A stretch of 64,000 nt of DNA from Bradyrhizobium niftali (GCF_004571025.1 NZ_SPQT01000004.1:186001-250000), one strand, 5' to 3'. Numbered from the stretch's first letter, positions 1 through 8,566 are shown. The notes: a model not told the origin generated them from the sequence alone. Made by a program: numbers and translations.

Positions 1-1
1 C

Positions 2-559
2 GCGAGCCGCACGCTGGTCCGCACCGCGCTCCAGCAGCTCGCGCATGAGGGCATCGTCAACATCGAGAAGAACCGCGGCGCCTTCGTCGCGCGCCCGACG
101 CCCGGCGATGCCCGCGAAGTGTTCGAGGCGCGCCGACTGATCGAGCCCACCATCGTCGACCGCGCGTGTGAAGCGGTGTCAGCGGCCTGGCTCGACCGCC
201 TCGGCCAACATCTCACTGAAGAGCGCGAGGCGGAGCTGCGCGGCGATGCGCGCGCCTCGGTCCGGCTCTCCGGCGAGTTTCACAAGCTCGTCGCCGAGAT
301 GAGTGGCCACAGCATCTATCTTGGCTTCCTCAAGGAACTGATCGCGCGCTCCTCGCTCATCATCCTGCTCTATCGCCGCCACGACACCCCGGCCTGCGGC
401 ACCGACCACCACGCCGAGATCGTCACCGCGATCCGCAAGCGCGACAAGCAAGCCGCCCGCGCGCAGATGCTGTCGCATCTGAACGAGATCGAAGCCGAGC
501 TGTTCCTGAAGGATCCCGCCGCCGACGATACGCGGCTCGCGGATGTGCTGGGCGCATAG
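2..559 (+). CDS. GntR-family transcriptional regulator, FadR/FCD subfamily (5' truncated)
   Basis: The frame is already open at base 2, so the window cuts off the first part of the N-terminal winged helix. The first visible residues (SRTLVRTALQQLAHEGIV, then a KNRGAFVARP wing) are the recognition helix and wing of a GntR DNA-binding domain. The rest is all-helical and resembles an FCD ligand-binding domain, with an EARRLIEP start, a conserved FHKLVAEMSGH stretch and a DHHAEIVTAI histidine motif that binds metal or ligand in this family. Family members are usually repressors released by a small carboxylic acid. The target is not visible, because no partner gene lies downstream on this strand. 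The subfamily call is firm; the effector is unknown. Confidence 0.9.
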   Translation, partial: ASRTLVRTALQQLAHEGIVNIEKNRGAFVARPTPGDAREVFEARRLIEPTIVDRACEAVSAAWLDRLGQHLTEEREAELRGDARASVRLSGEFHKLVAEMSGHSIYLGFLKELIARSSLIILLYRRHDTPACGTDHHAEIVTAIRKRDKQAARAQMLSHLNEIEAELFLKDPAADDTRLADVLGA

Positions 560-576
560 GCGAACCGCACGGGCTT

Positions 577-786
577 CTATGGCAGCGGAGATCCTTCGTT
601 TCGCCTGACGATCTTCAGCACGAGCAAACCAGCGCCAAGCACCAGGAAGAGGACGCCAACGAAAGTCGTGCCACTGGATTCAAAGGTCACGCCGACCGCG
701 GTCAGCAGGCATCCGATGATGATTGCGAAGAGTCCGCCGAGCTTCTTGACCAGCAGGACGTGTCCGTCACTCGTTTGTGCCACCAT
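577..786 (-). CDS. Small two-TM membrane protein, unknown function
   Basis: About 69 residues. After a short polar N-terminus come two hydrophobic segments (roughly residues 18-38 and 43-60) and a basic C-terminal tail, so it should be a small inner-membrane hairpin protein. The frame could open 19 codons further upstream, but the ATG at 786 has a GAGGCG-type ribosome site just before it and starts a cleaner protein. It converges on the GntR gene with an 18-base gap. I do not recognise a family. Confidence 0.55.
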   Translation of the reverse strand: MVAQTSDGHVLLVKKLGGLFAIIIGCLLTAVGVTFESSGTTFVGVLFLVLGAGLLVLKIVRRNEGSPLP

Positions 787-1246
787 GTTACGCCTCGCAC
801 AGATATGCGCCCCGCTTTCAATACTCGTCTCTGGCCCGATCATCTTCCGGCGAGCAGGCCATGAGATATCGTACGCTCGCGGAAGGTTGCTGCAATCTGG
901 CGTTGATCATCATTCAGGGGCGATGTCGGTCTTTTGATTAGAGTTCGATGCAAGCGAGGCAGCAGTGCTTACGCACTTGCTGGAAATTGCTATTTGAACG
1001 CGTGGGTTGTGCATCTTTCATGGAGTAGTATGGCTGACTTGCAAAATCTCCTTACGGTTGCAAATTGACACTCTGCGGACGTGGGCCCCAACCTCGGGCA
1101 GCGTCGCGTTCAAGGACGGAGCCGACAGCAGTTGAGTCCGTTCTGCGGAGTGCTGCCATGGCGCGAGCTCTGGCACGGCATCGGCTGGCTGACTTTTTGC
1201 GGGACGGCCGCAACCGCGTGGCGGCGCATCGGCGCGGAGGCTGAAC
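787..1246. other. Intergenic region, no supported gene
   Basis: About 460 bases between divergent genes. I see a short dyad AGTGC-TTAC-GCACT near 965-978 and two TTGCAAA direct repeats near 1038 and 1059, which could belong to a promoter or operator for the downstream amidohydrolase. The overlapping open frames here have no ribosome site and no protein-like composition. Confidence 0.5.
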
Positions 1247-2584
1247 ATGTCGGGACCGAAGGCGCGAGCCGGGCTCGCGGTGCTGCTTGCAGTGCTTCTG
1301 GGCAGCGCGTGGCCTGCGCCTGCCCAGCAGGACTCCTCAGTCCTGTTCCGCAACGTCCGGATCTTCGACGGAAAGAGCGGCGCGCTCTCAGCCGCGTCCA
1401 ATGTTCTCGTCAGGAACTCGAAGATCGAGAAGATCTCGACAGTGAACATCACGGCCGACGCCCAAGCAATCGATGGCGGCGGCCGGGTGCTGATGCCGGG
1501 GCTGATCGACGCGCATTGGCACGCGATGCTGGTGCGTCCGACGCCGGCCGCGGCCCTCGGCGACGTCGGCTACAACAATCTGCTGGCCGCGAACGAGGCG
1601 ACCGCGACGCTGATGCGCGGCTTCACCACGGTGCGTGACATGGGCGGGCCCAGTTTCGGCCTCAAGCGGGCGATCGACGAGGATCTCGTCGCCGGTCCGC
1701 GCATCTATCCCTCCGGTGCCATCATCACCATCACCAGCGGCCATGGCGACTTTCGGCAGCTCTCCGATCTGCCGCGAACCATCGGCGGCATGCTCAGCCG
1801 CATGGAGCTGACCGGCGGCAGCATGGTCGCCGACAGTCCCGACGAGGTGCGCGTGCGCGCGCGCGAGCAGCTCATGCAGGGCGCCTCGCAGGTCAAGCTC
1901 ACAGCGGGCGGCGGCGTCGCCTCGCCCTTCAGCCCGCTCGACGTCTCCACCTTCACCGAGCCCGAGCTGCGCGCGGCGGTCGAGGCCGCCGACAATTGGG
2001 GCACCTATGTCGCCACGCACGCCTATACACCGGTCGCGATCCAGCGCTCGATCGCAGCCGGCGTGAGATGCATCGAGCATGGTCACCTCATGGACGAGGC
2101 CAGCGCGAAACTGATCGCGGAGAAGGGCATCTGGCTCAGCACGCAGCCGTTCCTGGATGTCGCCGCCGCAAGCGCGCTCGGACCTGCAGAGCAGGACAAG
2201 ATGCGGCAGGTGGTTGCCGGCACGGATCGCGTCTATGCGCTCGCGAAGAAGTATCGCATCAAGACCGCGTTCGGTACCGACGTCCTGTTCTCGAAGGCAC
2301 TGGCGGACAGACAGGGCTCAATGCTGGCCGCGCTCACGCGCTGGTACACGCCGGCCGAAGCGCTGGCCATGGCGACGTCGGCGAACGCGGAGTTGCTGAG
2401 CCTGTCGGGCCCGCGCAACCCCTATCCCGGCAAGCTCGGCGTGGTCGAGGAAGGCGCGCTCGCCGATCTCCTCTTGGTCGACGGCAATCCGCTCGACAAC
2501 ATCGCTCTCGTCGAAGATCCCGCGAAGAATTTCGTCGTGATCATGAAGGGCGGCAAGGTCTACAAGAACAGTCTTGCGCACTGA
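1247..2584 (+). CDS. Secreted metal-dependent amidohydrolase (imidazolonepropionase-like)
   Basis: A 445-residue protein of the amidohydrolase superfamily that should hydrolyse an amide or cyclic amide, possibly a peptide as in Xaa-Pro dipeptidase-like members. An N-terminal signal peptide (hydrophobic about 9-25, cleavage near PAPAQ) sends it to the periplasm. The metal ligands are visible: HWH at 90-92 at the end of the first strand, the VKLTAGGG lysine segment, THAYTP, IEHGH and the GTDVLF aspartate. The C-terminal GVVEEGALADLLLVDGNPL stretch is the typical small beta-sandwich end. The start is supported by a GGAGG-like site about 8 bases before the ATG. It appears monocistronic. The substrate cannot be read from sequence. 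Confidence 0.88.
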   Translation: MSGPKARAGLAVLLAVLLGSAWPAPAQQDSSVLFRNVRIFDGKSGALSAASNVLVRNSKIEKISTVNITADAQAIDGGGRVLMPGLIDAHWHAMLVRPTPAAALGDVGYNNLLAANEATATLMRGFTTVRDMGGPSFGLKRAIDEDLVAGPRIYPSGAIITITSGHGDFRQLSDLPRTIGGMLSRMELTGGSMVADSPDEVRVRAREQLMQGASQVKLTAGGGVASPFSPLDVSTFTEPELRAAVEAADNWGTYVATHAYTPVAIQRSIAAGVRCIEHGHLMDEASAKLIAEKGIWLSTQPFLDVAAASALGPAEQDKMRQVVAGTDRVYALAKKYRIKTAFGTDVLFSKALADRQGSMLAALTRWYTPAEALAMATSANAELLSLSGPRNPYPGKLGVVEEGALADLLLVDGNPLDNIALVEDPAKNFVVIMKGGKVYKNSLAH

Positions 2585-3201
2585 TGCGCGCATGTGCAGG
2601 CGTGTCCTGCGACATTGGAGCGCTTCTAGTCCCGATGATCGGGAACCGACTTCTTGCGCAGCGAACTGGTTGCGGTCTCCTGCACCGCGGGAGACCGCGC
2701 CGGGCTTGTCACAATCTCGGGCCTGTCATCGGCGGCGTGACTTCTAAGTGTCTCCAGGACCAGAAAGAATTTCTCGGCTAGCATGAGGCAAGCTCGCTGA
2801 CGCGTTCATCTCGGTTTCGAGAACGGCAAGATTCGCTTGTCAATTCGATCACTTGCCGCGCTCGGCAGCAATCTAATCCGTGACATCACGCCGGATTGTG
2901 ACAGCGCCTGCTGAATTTTTGCATTCGGCGCGTCATGTGGACGATGACGCGCCATGACGTAACGTGACTGTTTCTCGCGGGCCATAGCGGCTATATGCTG
3001 TCGCCCTGTCATCAAACTGTCATGTCACCGTAAATGCTGAAGTCAGACGCAACAGCGGCTCGCAGGACTCCGGGCGCGCCGGATGGGAATCCTGTCCCGA
3101 AGGACAACAAGAGCGCGCCATACGTCGCCGGCTTCCTCCGGCAGGTTGAACCGGCCGAGTCCGGCGCGGATCCTGCGATCAAGGGCGGCGTGACTGATCA
3201 T
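2585..3201. other. Long leader/promoter region of the CYTH-CHAD gene
   Basis: About 617 bases without a convincing gene. It contains a palindrome TCCCGAT-G-ATCGGGA at 2630-2644 and a Pho box at 3006-3023. The frame of the downstream gene stays open back to an ATG at 3034, but that ATG would overlap the -10 region of a PhoB-dependent promoter, so I treat 3034-3201 as untranslated leader. Confidence 0.55.
3006..3023 (+). promoter_or_regulatory. Pho box (PhoB binding site)
   Basis: CTGTCATCAAACTGTCAT: two perfect 7-base CTGTCAT repeats separated by four A/C bases, the 11-base periodicity required by PhoB. It points at the CYTH-CHAD gene downstream. A weak -10 (TAAATG, 3031-3036) lies at roughly the expected distance. 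Confidence 0.85.
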
Positions 3202-4800
3202 ATGCCATCGCAAGACACGACGCCTGCGCCGGAGCCAGCTCAGTCGAGCGCTGGCGCGCGCCCTCCGGGAGAAATCGAGCTCAAGCTTCTCGTCGATGCC
3301 GGCCGCATGGCGCATTTCAACGCCGCGCCGGTCATCGTGGCCAATGCGCGTAACAAGGGTTCGCGAAAACATCTCAAGTCCGTTTATTACGACACGGCCG
3401 AGCGTGCGCTCCGGCGCAGCGGCCTGAGCTTGCGCGTACGCCGGAGCGGCGCGCGCTTCGTGCAGACCGTGAAGACCGACGCCGCGGACGATCCGCTGCG
3501 CCGTGGCGAATGGGAGGCGAGCGTTCCGTCGCTGGCGCCGGATGTCGCCCTGGCGATGCCGTTCATTCCGGAGAAGCTTCGCTCCTACCTCGAAGCACAG
3601 CCGCTCGAAGCCGTCTTCACCGCCGACGTCCATCGGCATGCGCGGATCGTCGATCTGCCGTCCGGGACGGTCGAGATCGCCTTTGACCAGGGCGTACTGA
3701 CGGCCGGCGACCGGTCGATCGCCGTGAGCGAGATCGAGCTGGAGCTCAAGAGCGGCAGCGCGAGCACGATCTACGAGGTCGCGCTGCGACTTGCGGAGCA
3801 GGGGCCGGTGAAGCCGTCCATCCGTGCCAAGTCGGCGCGCGGCTTCGACCTTGCCGCGGGCGCGCCGCCCTCGGCACGCAGGCCTCGCAAGCTTCGCCTC
3901 GATCCGTCGGTCACGCTCGACGAAGCCTTCGCAACGATTCTGCGCTCCTGCTTCCTTCATCTGCTTCAGTCGTTGCCGGCGGCCGAGGACGGGCGCAATC
4001 CGGAAGGCGTCCATCAGTTGCGCGTCTCGCTGCGCCGGCTGCGATCGGCGCTGGACCTGATGCGATCGGTCGGCGCACTCAGCAATCTCGACGCGCTGCG
4101 GTCGGAAGCAAGATGGCTGGCGCAGGACCTGTCCGCCGCGCGTGACTGGGACGTGTTCCAGCTCGAGACCCTGCCGACGATCGCGAAAGCCTGTGCTTCG
4201 GTTGCCGGCTTCGATGCCTTGGGCCGGGCTGCGGCCAAGTGCCAGTCGGACGCCTATCGCAAGGCGCATCAGGCGCTCGACGATCGCCGCTGCGCGGTTT
4301 TCCTGATCGGCCTCGGTCAATGGATCGAGACGCGGGGCTGGCGCAACGACGTTGCCGCCGAAGACCTCGGTCAGCTCGCCGAGCCCGCCGTCAACTTCGC
4401 GCAGCGCATCCTGTCGGAGCAATATGCCAAGGTGCTCAAGCGTGGCCGCCGCTTCAAGTCGCTGTCCGCCGACGAGTTGCACCGGGTGCGGCTCGCGACC
4501 AAACGGCTGCGCTATCTCGGCGAGTTCCTGCTGCCTCTGTTCGCCGATCGCAAGTCCGTGCGACGGTTCTCGCGCCGGCTCGCCGGTCTGCAGGAGGAGC
4601 TCGGCGCCTTCAACGACATGGCGGTCACGGCCTCATTGCTCGATGGACTTGATGCGGAGCCCGACAGCGCCATCGCCGCGGCGGCGATCGCCGGCTGGCA
4701 GGCGCGTGCATCGATCGGCGTGCAGCCGTCGTTGCAGGGCGCGTGGCGGGATTTCACCGCCGCGCGGGTGCCGTGGTGTCGCCAGGCCTCGCAGGACTGA
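3202..4800 (+). CDS. CYTH and CHAD domain protein (polyphosphate-associated)
   Basis: 532 residues from this start. The N-terminal CYTH/triphosphate tunnel domain begins with EIELKLL (residues 24-30, the ExExK signature) and continues with SVYYDT and SLRVRRSG, typical of inorganic triphosphatases. From about residue 240 a CHAD domain follows, with the basic histidine-rich helices VHQLRVSLRRLRSAL and LHRVRLATKRLRYLGEF that bind polyphosphate in this family. It should bind and possibly hydrolyse tri- or polyphosphate in the cytoplasm. The frame extends to an ATG at 3034 and an in-frame GTG lies at 3190 behind AAGGG; 3202 is chosen because the Pho-type promoter excludes 3034. The Pho box upstream fits the predicted function. 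Confidence 0.88.
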   Translation: MPSQDTTPAPEPAQSSAGARPPGEIELKLLVDAGRMAHFNAAPVIVANARNKGSRKHLKSVYYDTAERALRRSGLSLRVRRSGARFVQTVKTDAADDPLRRGEWEASVPSLAPDVALAMPFIPEKLRSYLEAQPLEAVFTADVHRHARIVDLPSGTVEIAFDQGVLTAGDRSIAVSEIELELKSGSASTIYEVALRLAEQGPVKPSIRAKSARGFDLAAGAPPSARRPRKLRLDPSVTLDEAFATILRSCFLHLLQSLPAAEDGRNPEGVHQLRVSLRRLRSALDLMRSVGALSNLDALRSEARWLAQDLSAARDWDVFQLETLPTIAKACASVAGFDALGRAAAKCQSDAYRKAHQALDDRRCAVFLIGLGQWIETRGWRNDVAAEDLGQLAEPAVNFAQRILSEQYAKVLKRGRRFKSLSADELHRVRLATKRLRYLGEFLLPLFADRKSVRRFSRRLAGLQEELGAFNDMAVTASLLDGLDAEPDSAIAAAAIAGWQARASIGVQPSLQGAWRDFTAARVPWCRQASQD

Positions 4801-4812
4801 TCGTGCATCCCC

Positions 4813-4851
4813 AAAAAAGTTGCGGCCAGCCATTGGGGGATGGCTGGCCGC
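4813..4851 (-). terminator. Intrinsic terminator of the BTLCP gene
   Basis: Perfect 12-base inverted repeat GCGGCCAGCCAT / ATGGCTGGCCGC (4822-4833 and 4840-4851) with a six-base loop. Read on the minus strand it is followed by AACTTTTTT. It lies about 70 bases past the stop codon of the peptidase gene. Confidence 0.9.
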
Positions 4852-4921
4852 GCGCGAACCGGTCTGGGACGGGGAGGGGTGGGGATGTGACCGGGTCGCG
4901 TAACTCGTTTGTTCCTGACTG

Positions 4922-5545
4922 CTAGTCCCTGGCGCTGGCGGTGGAGACCGCCGGTTTGGTGTCGCCGAGCGAGACCCAGACATTGGGATCGCCCTGCGAC
5001 TGGCGCTTGACGAAGCGGTAGCCGGTCTCCGTCCAGGCAACGACGTTCTCGTTCTGATTGTCGAGAACGAACTCGCCTTTGTCGGTTTTCACCGTCAGCA
5101 CCGCGTGCCCTTCGCCCTTCTTGTCGCGCACGACGGTGATGAGCAGGGCCTCGCGAGGCCAGCCGGCATCGATCAGCATCTTGCGCTTCAACAGCACGTA
5201 GTCTTCACAGTCGCCGTAGCCGTCCGACGGCAGCGACCATCTCTCGATCACGCCCCAGTGCTCCTGGTCGGTCAAAGGCTTGACGGTCTCGTTGACCCAG
5301 CGATTGACCTTGACGAGGTCGCGCCATGCGGCCTGCGACATCACGATGTCGCGCGGCTGCGTCGGCCCGCCCTGGCACTGAGCGGCATTGTCCGCACAGA
5401 ACTCGACCCAGCCGATCGGCGCGCGCGTGGTGTCGCCGAGGCTCGCGTAGAGCAGACGGTTCTCACCGGCCTGCACTGTTGCGCTGATCCCGAAGAGCAT
5501 GGCGGCGATTGCCAGCCTCTTCCCCTGTCCCCTGAAATCAAACAT
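4922..5545 (-). CDS. Transglutaminase-like cysteine peptidase (BTLCP / LapG-like)
   Basis: 207 residues with a signal peptide (about 1-26, cleaved near VQAG). The catalytic triad of bacterial transglutaminase-like cysteine proteinases is present: Cys in YGDCEDYV, His in GEGHAVLTV and Asp in FVLDNQ. Family members such as LapG sit in the periplasm and cut surface adhesins, often under c-di-GMP control through a LapD receptor. A PilZ (c-di-GMP-binding) gene lies immediately upstream on the same strand, which suggests but does not prove such a link. No adhesin or LapD gene is in view. A strong terminator follows, and an unusually A/T-rich repeat-bearing leader precedes it. Confidence 0.88.
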   Translation of the reverse strand: MFDFRGQGKRLAIAAMLFGISATVQAGENRLLYASLGDTTRAPIGWVEFCADNAAQCQGGPTQPRDIVMSQAAWRDLVKVNRWVNETVKPLTDQEHWGVIERWSLPSDGYGDCEDYVLLKRKMLIDAGWPREALLITVVRDKKGEGHAVLTVKTDKGEFVLDNQNENVVAWTETGYRFVKRQSQGDPNVWVSLGDTKPAVSTASARD

Positions 5546-5803
5546 TGCGGCCCCCGTTTCTTGTTGGGACCACGTTTCGCATGGAGCTTTTGAGTTGCCG
5601 CTAAGTCAGTCAAGTCAAGTCGAGACGAATACAAGTAAAACGCGCGGCGAATTCGATCTATACTTGAATCGAATTCGAATAAAATTCGAGATGACTGTAA
5701 TTGATTCAAATTTTAGGAGTTAACGCGGAAACGCTGGCGGAACTGCTGCGCCGAGGCGCAAACAGGTCCCGCGTTAACCCGCACGGACCCGTCACCGCGC
5801 ACG
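5546..5803. other. A/T-rich leader with short direct repeats
   Basis: This stretch is strikingly A/T-rich for the window. It carries AAGTC repeats near 5600-5625 and three copies of (G)AATTCGA at 5649-5656, 5671-5678 and 5683-5689, the first two 22 bases apart. It lies upstream of the peptidase gene and probably holds its promoter and a regulator site. No gene is supported here. Confidence 0.5.
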
Positions 5804-5838
5804 AAAAAGGCGGCGTCCGCATCGCGGAGGCCGCCTTT
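5804..5838 (-). terminator. Intrinsic terminator of the PilZ gene
   Basis: On the minus strand AAAGGCGGC...GCCGCCTTTTT forms a GC-rich hairpin with mismatches near its middle, followed by a run of T. It is about 40 bases past the PilZ stop codon. Confidence 0.75.
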
Positions 5839-5875
5839 GAGGCTGGAAAATCAGTGGTTTTGGCGCGCGTTCGCT

Positions 5876-6487
5876 TTACCGCGCGGTAACGCTCTCTTCG
5901 AGTGTCTCGACCGGCTGCTCGTGCATGAACTCCAGCGCGAAGCCGTCTTCGAGGTTTCGGACCACGCGGCCCTGGACCCGGCCGAGCAGCACGATCGATT
6001 TCAGCGGCGGGCGGTTCTCAGCGGCGATGGCCGCTCCCGACAGCGACAGGTCGATGATGCGGCAGGTCATCTTGGTGCCGTCCTCGAGCGTGAGCACCGC
6101 GATCGGGTTGCGCGGCACGATACGGTCGTGGCGGCGGTCCTCCGGCAGGTTGAGGATGTCGCGGTTGGCGAGCCAGGTGAGCTGGGCGGCGAGCTTGTCG
6201 CGCTTCCTGGGCGTTGCCCCGATCGTCATGGCGAAGCCATTGTCGATGATGCGGGTGATCTTGCCCTCGACACGGCCGATATGGTCGAGATAGGCGACTA
6301 CGCGGTCGCCGACATTGCCGATGCCGGGGGCGAGCAGGGCCAATCCGCCCGGCGACATGTTGATCACCTGGCAGGGGAATTCCCGGCGGTCCGGCAGCAT
6401 GTAGCGGCCGAGCAGGTGCACCTTGACCCGCTGGAAACGCCGACGCTCCTCGGCGGCCGGAAGAAGTTTTTTGTTCGCCAACGCCAT
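5876..6487 (-). CDS. Tandem PilZ-domain protein (c-di-GMP receptor)
   Basis: 203 residues, cytoplasmic, no membrane segment. The first PilZ-like half has RRRFQRVKV (RxxxR) followed by the INMSPGGLAL (D/N-x-S-x-x-G) motif; the second half repeats the pattern with RHDRIVPR and IDLSLSGAAI. These are the c-di-GMP contact motifs, so at least one half should bind the nucleotide. An 18-codon upstream extension to 6541 is possible, but the ATG at 6487 is preceded by a G-rich ribosome site and starts right before the domain. Its own terminator follows. The output partner is not known. Confidence 0.88.
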   Translation of the reverse strand: MALANKKLLPAAEERRRFQRVKVHLLGRYMLPDRREFPCQVINMSPGGLALLAPGIGNVGDRVVAYLDHIGRVEGKITRIIDNGFAMTIGATPRKRDKLAAQLTWLANRDILNLPEDRRHDRIVPRNPIAVLTLEDGTKMTCRIIDLSLSGAAIAAENRPPLKSIVLLGRVQGRVVRNLEDGFALEFMHEQPVETLEESVTAR

Positions 6488-6612
6488 TTTCAACACCCGA
6501 CCCCCCGCCCGGGCGGAGTCCGGCACGACCCTAAGGTGCATAGGGTTAATGCCGCGTTAGGATCGGGCGCGCCGGTCACGGACGGACACAATACGCTCGA
6601 AGAGCCCCATCA

Positions 6613-6673
6613 GCGGCCGCTCAGGCCGGCCACGCGTCAGCGCGCCCGGGTCGAGGGCGGCCGCTCAGGCCGG
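6613..6673. repeat. 44-base duplication spanning the end of the MFS gene
   Basis: GCGGCCGCTCAGGCCGG occurs at 6613-6629 and again at 6657-6673, 44 bases apart. The second copy contains the last codons and stop of the MFS gene; the first is an echo just beyond it, so the 3' end seems to have been partly duplicated. Confidence 0.7.
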
Positions 6674-7906
6674 TCTTGTTCCCTGCCGATACAACCACAG
6701 CAGCAGCGCCAGCAGCACCGCGGCCGAGAGCCCGAGCGACCAGTGAATGCCGATCGCCGCGCCTGATAGCCCGACGGTGATGCCGCTGAAGGCCCGCATC
6801 CCGAGCCCGGCCATATTATAAAGGCCGACGACGCGGCCGCGGATGTCGGACGGCGCGTTCAGCTGCACCAGCGCCTGCGCCATGGTGTTGAACGACAGTT
6901 CGAAGAAGCCCGCGAAGAACAGCAGCACGATCGCGACAGGATAGATCCGCACCGCCGCGAAGCCGAGCAGCGCGGCGCTCCACAGCATCGCCAGCAGGAT
7001 CGCGGTGCGCGGCGTGCCCTTGAGCCGCCCCCAGGATTCCAGCGCGATGCCGGCGAGCAGCGCACCGGCGGCGTCGGCCGCGAGCAGCACGCTGTAGGAC
7101 ACGCCGGGGTCGCCGTGGCCGAGATCGCCGGCAAAGCCGGGCATCTGGGCGTGATAGGCGTTGCCGATCATGAACGAGGTGAGGCCGGCGAGCCACGTCA
7201 TCGCGGTCAGCACCGGCTGCGTGCCGATGGCACGGATGGTCAGCGCGATATCGGCAAGGCCGCGCACGGCGAAGCGCCGCACCGCGACGCTCTTGTCGCG
7301 CGCCGGCGCCCAGAACAGCCACAGCAGCATCGGCAGGTAGAACAGCGTGTTGAAGATGATGCCGTGCGAGGTGCCGAGGGTGAGCATGATGACGCCGCCG
7401 ACCGCAGGTCCGACCAGAATGCCGAGATAGCGCGCCATCGCATTCAACCGCACCGCGCTCGGAAGATCCGCGGGACCGACGAGGTCGTAGAGCAGCAGCT
7501 GGTTCGGCGTCTGCCACAGCACGCCGGCGCAGCCATGGATCACCAGAAGCAGCATCGCGTGCCACATCTGGATGGTATCCGTGATGAAGAAGAAGCCCCA
7601 TCCGGCCGACGCCACGATGAACAGCAGCATGCCGCATTGGATGATGCGCCGCGGATCGAACCGGTCGGCGAGCCCGCCGACCGCGACCGAGAACAGCAGG
7701 AACGGCAGCCAGTGCGACAGCACGGCAAAGCCCCCCAGCGTCGGCGAATGGAATTTCTGGAACACCACCCAATAGCTGATCACATGCTCGATATTGTCCG
7801 CCATCATCGCCAGTACGTAGGTGGTGAACTGGAGCCGGTAGGGCACGGATTTCATCGCCGCGAACGAGCCGGACGCGACCACGGGATTTTGGGGAAGGGG
7901 GTTCAA
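6665..7906 (-). CDS. MFS transporter, EntS-like (MFS_3) subfamily
   Basis: 413 residues with about 12 hydrophobic helices. The loop GGLADRFDPRR between helices 2 and 3 is the MFS signature, and the repeat QLNAPSDIRGRVVGLYNM in the second half is typical of the enterobactin-exporter-like MFS_3 group. It should export a small molecule by proton antiport; substrate unknown. The start codon is TTG at 7906, chosen because AGGTGAT lies 6 bases upstream; the first in-frame ATG is 17 codons later at 7855. It is alone on its strand, with no siderophore genes nearby. Confidence 0.87.
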   Translation of the reverse strand: MNPLPQNPVVASGSFAAMKSVPYRLQFTTYVLAMMADNIEHVISYWVVFQKFHSPTLGGFAVLSHWLPFLLFSVAVGGLADRFDPRRIIQCGMLLFIVASAGWGFFFITDTIQMWHAMLLLVIHGCAGVLWQTPNQLLLYDLVGPADLPSAVRLNAMARYLGILVGPAVGGVIMLTLGTSHGIIFNTLFYLPMLLWLFWAPARDKSVAVRRFAVRGLADIALTIRAIGTQPVLTAMTWLAGLTSFMIGNAYHAQMPGFAGDLGHGDPGVSYSVLLAADAAGALLAGIALESWGRLKGTPRTAILLAMLWSAALLGFAAVRIYPVAIVLLFFAGFFELSFNTMAQALVQLNAPSDIRGRVVGLYNMAGLGMRAFSGITVGLSGAAIGIHWSLGLSAAVLLALLLWLYRQGTRPA

Positions 7907-8000
7907 GCGATCACCTGGGTGGGACTGTTCGGCCCTTACACGTTCGGCGGTGGATGCTCAAGACACTTGGGTGTGCCGTATGCGGGCTACGAACCTGCTC

Positions 8001-8480
8001 CTACCCCAGCGACTTCACGTAGACCGCATACGACACGCCAAGAATGTCCGGCGCCTCGCGAACCCTGGCAAATCCCATCCGCAGATACATCGGCAGCGCG
8101 ACCGTCATGATCGGCGTCGTGTGCAGCGCGATCACCGGCGCCTGGTCGCGCTCGGCGCGGCGCAGGCATTCTTCGGTCAATTGCCGGCCGATGCCCTTGC
8201 CGCGCGCGGCCGGATCGACCACCAGCATGCGGATCACCGGCCAGGCCGGATCGAAGAACGCCGGCTTCGGGGCTTGCGGACCGATATAGGCCACGGCGCC
8301 GACGATCTGGTCGCTATCCTCGGCAACGATGATCTCGCCGGTCTTGGCAAGCTCCGGCATCTTCGCGACATTGGTGGTAAACAACGGCCAGTCGGAAAAG
8401 TCCTGCTCGAATTGCGCGAAGGCCGCCAGCGCGACGCGCCTGATCGCTTCCGCATCCACTGGCTGATAGTCACGCAGCAT
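8001..8480 (-). CDS. GNAT-family N-acetyltransferase
   Basis: 159 residues. The acetyl-CoA loop is clear: VIRMLVVDPAARGKGIGRQL (motif A, R/QxxGxG/A), followed by MYLRMGFARV near the C-terminus. It should move an acetyl group from acetyl-CoA to an amine; substrate unknown. The frame remains open for 50 codons upstream, but that part is translated from an interspersed repeat and is not protein. GGGGA lies 8 bases before the ATG at 8480; an alternative ATG is at 8486. Confidence 0.85.
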   Translation of the reverse strand: MLRDYQPVDAEAIRRVALAAFAQFEQDFSDWPLFTTNVAKMPELAKTGEIIVAEDSDQIVGAVAYIGPQAPKPAFFDPAWPVIRMLVVDPAARGKGIGRQLTEECLRRAERDQAPVIALHTTPIMTVALPMYLRMGFARVREAPDILGVSYAVYVKSLG

Positions 8481-8497
8481 CGGCATCGTCCCCGACC

Positions 8498-8566
8498 GTA
8501 GCCCGGATGAGCGAAGCGATATCCGGGGCCACTGCTCCCGCATATCGCTTTGCTCATGCGGGCTAC
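8498..8566. repeat. Interspersed inverted repeat (GTAGCCCGGATGAGCG type)
   Basis: The element starts GTAGCCCGGATGAGCGAAGC and ends GCTCATGCGGGCTAC, with arms that can fold back. A second copy is at 9818-9897 and a half copy at 7981-7991. Such short repeats are common between genes in Bradyrhizobium. Confidence 0.8.

Noticed and set aside
3034..3201. Upstream extension of the CYTH-CHAD gene to an ATG at 3034
   Set aside because: The ATG would lie in the -10 region of the Pho promoter and lacks a ribosome site; the conserved domain begins after 3202.
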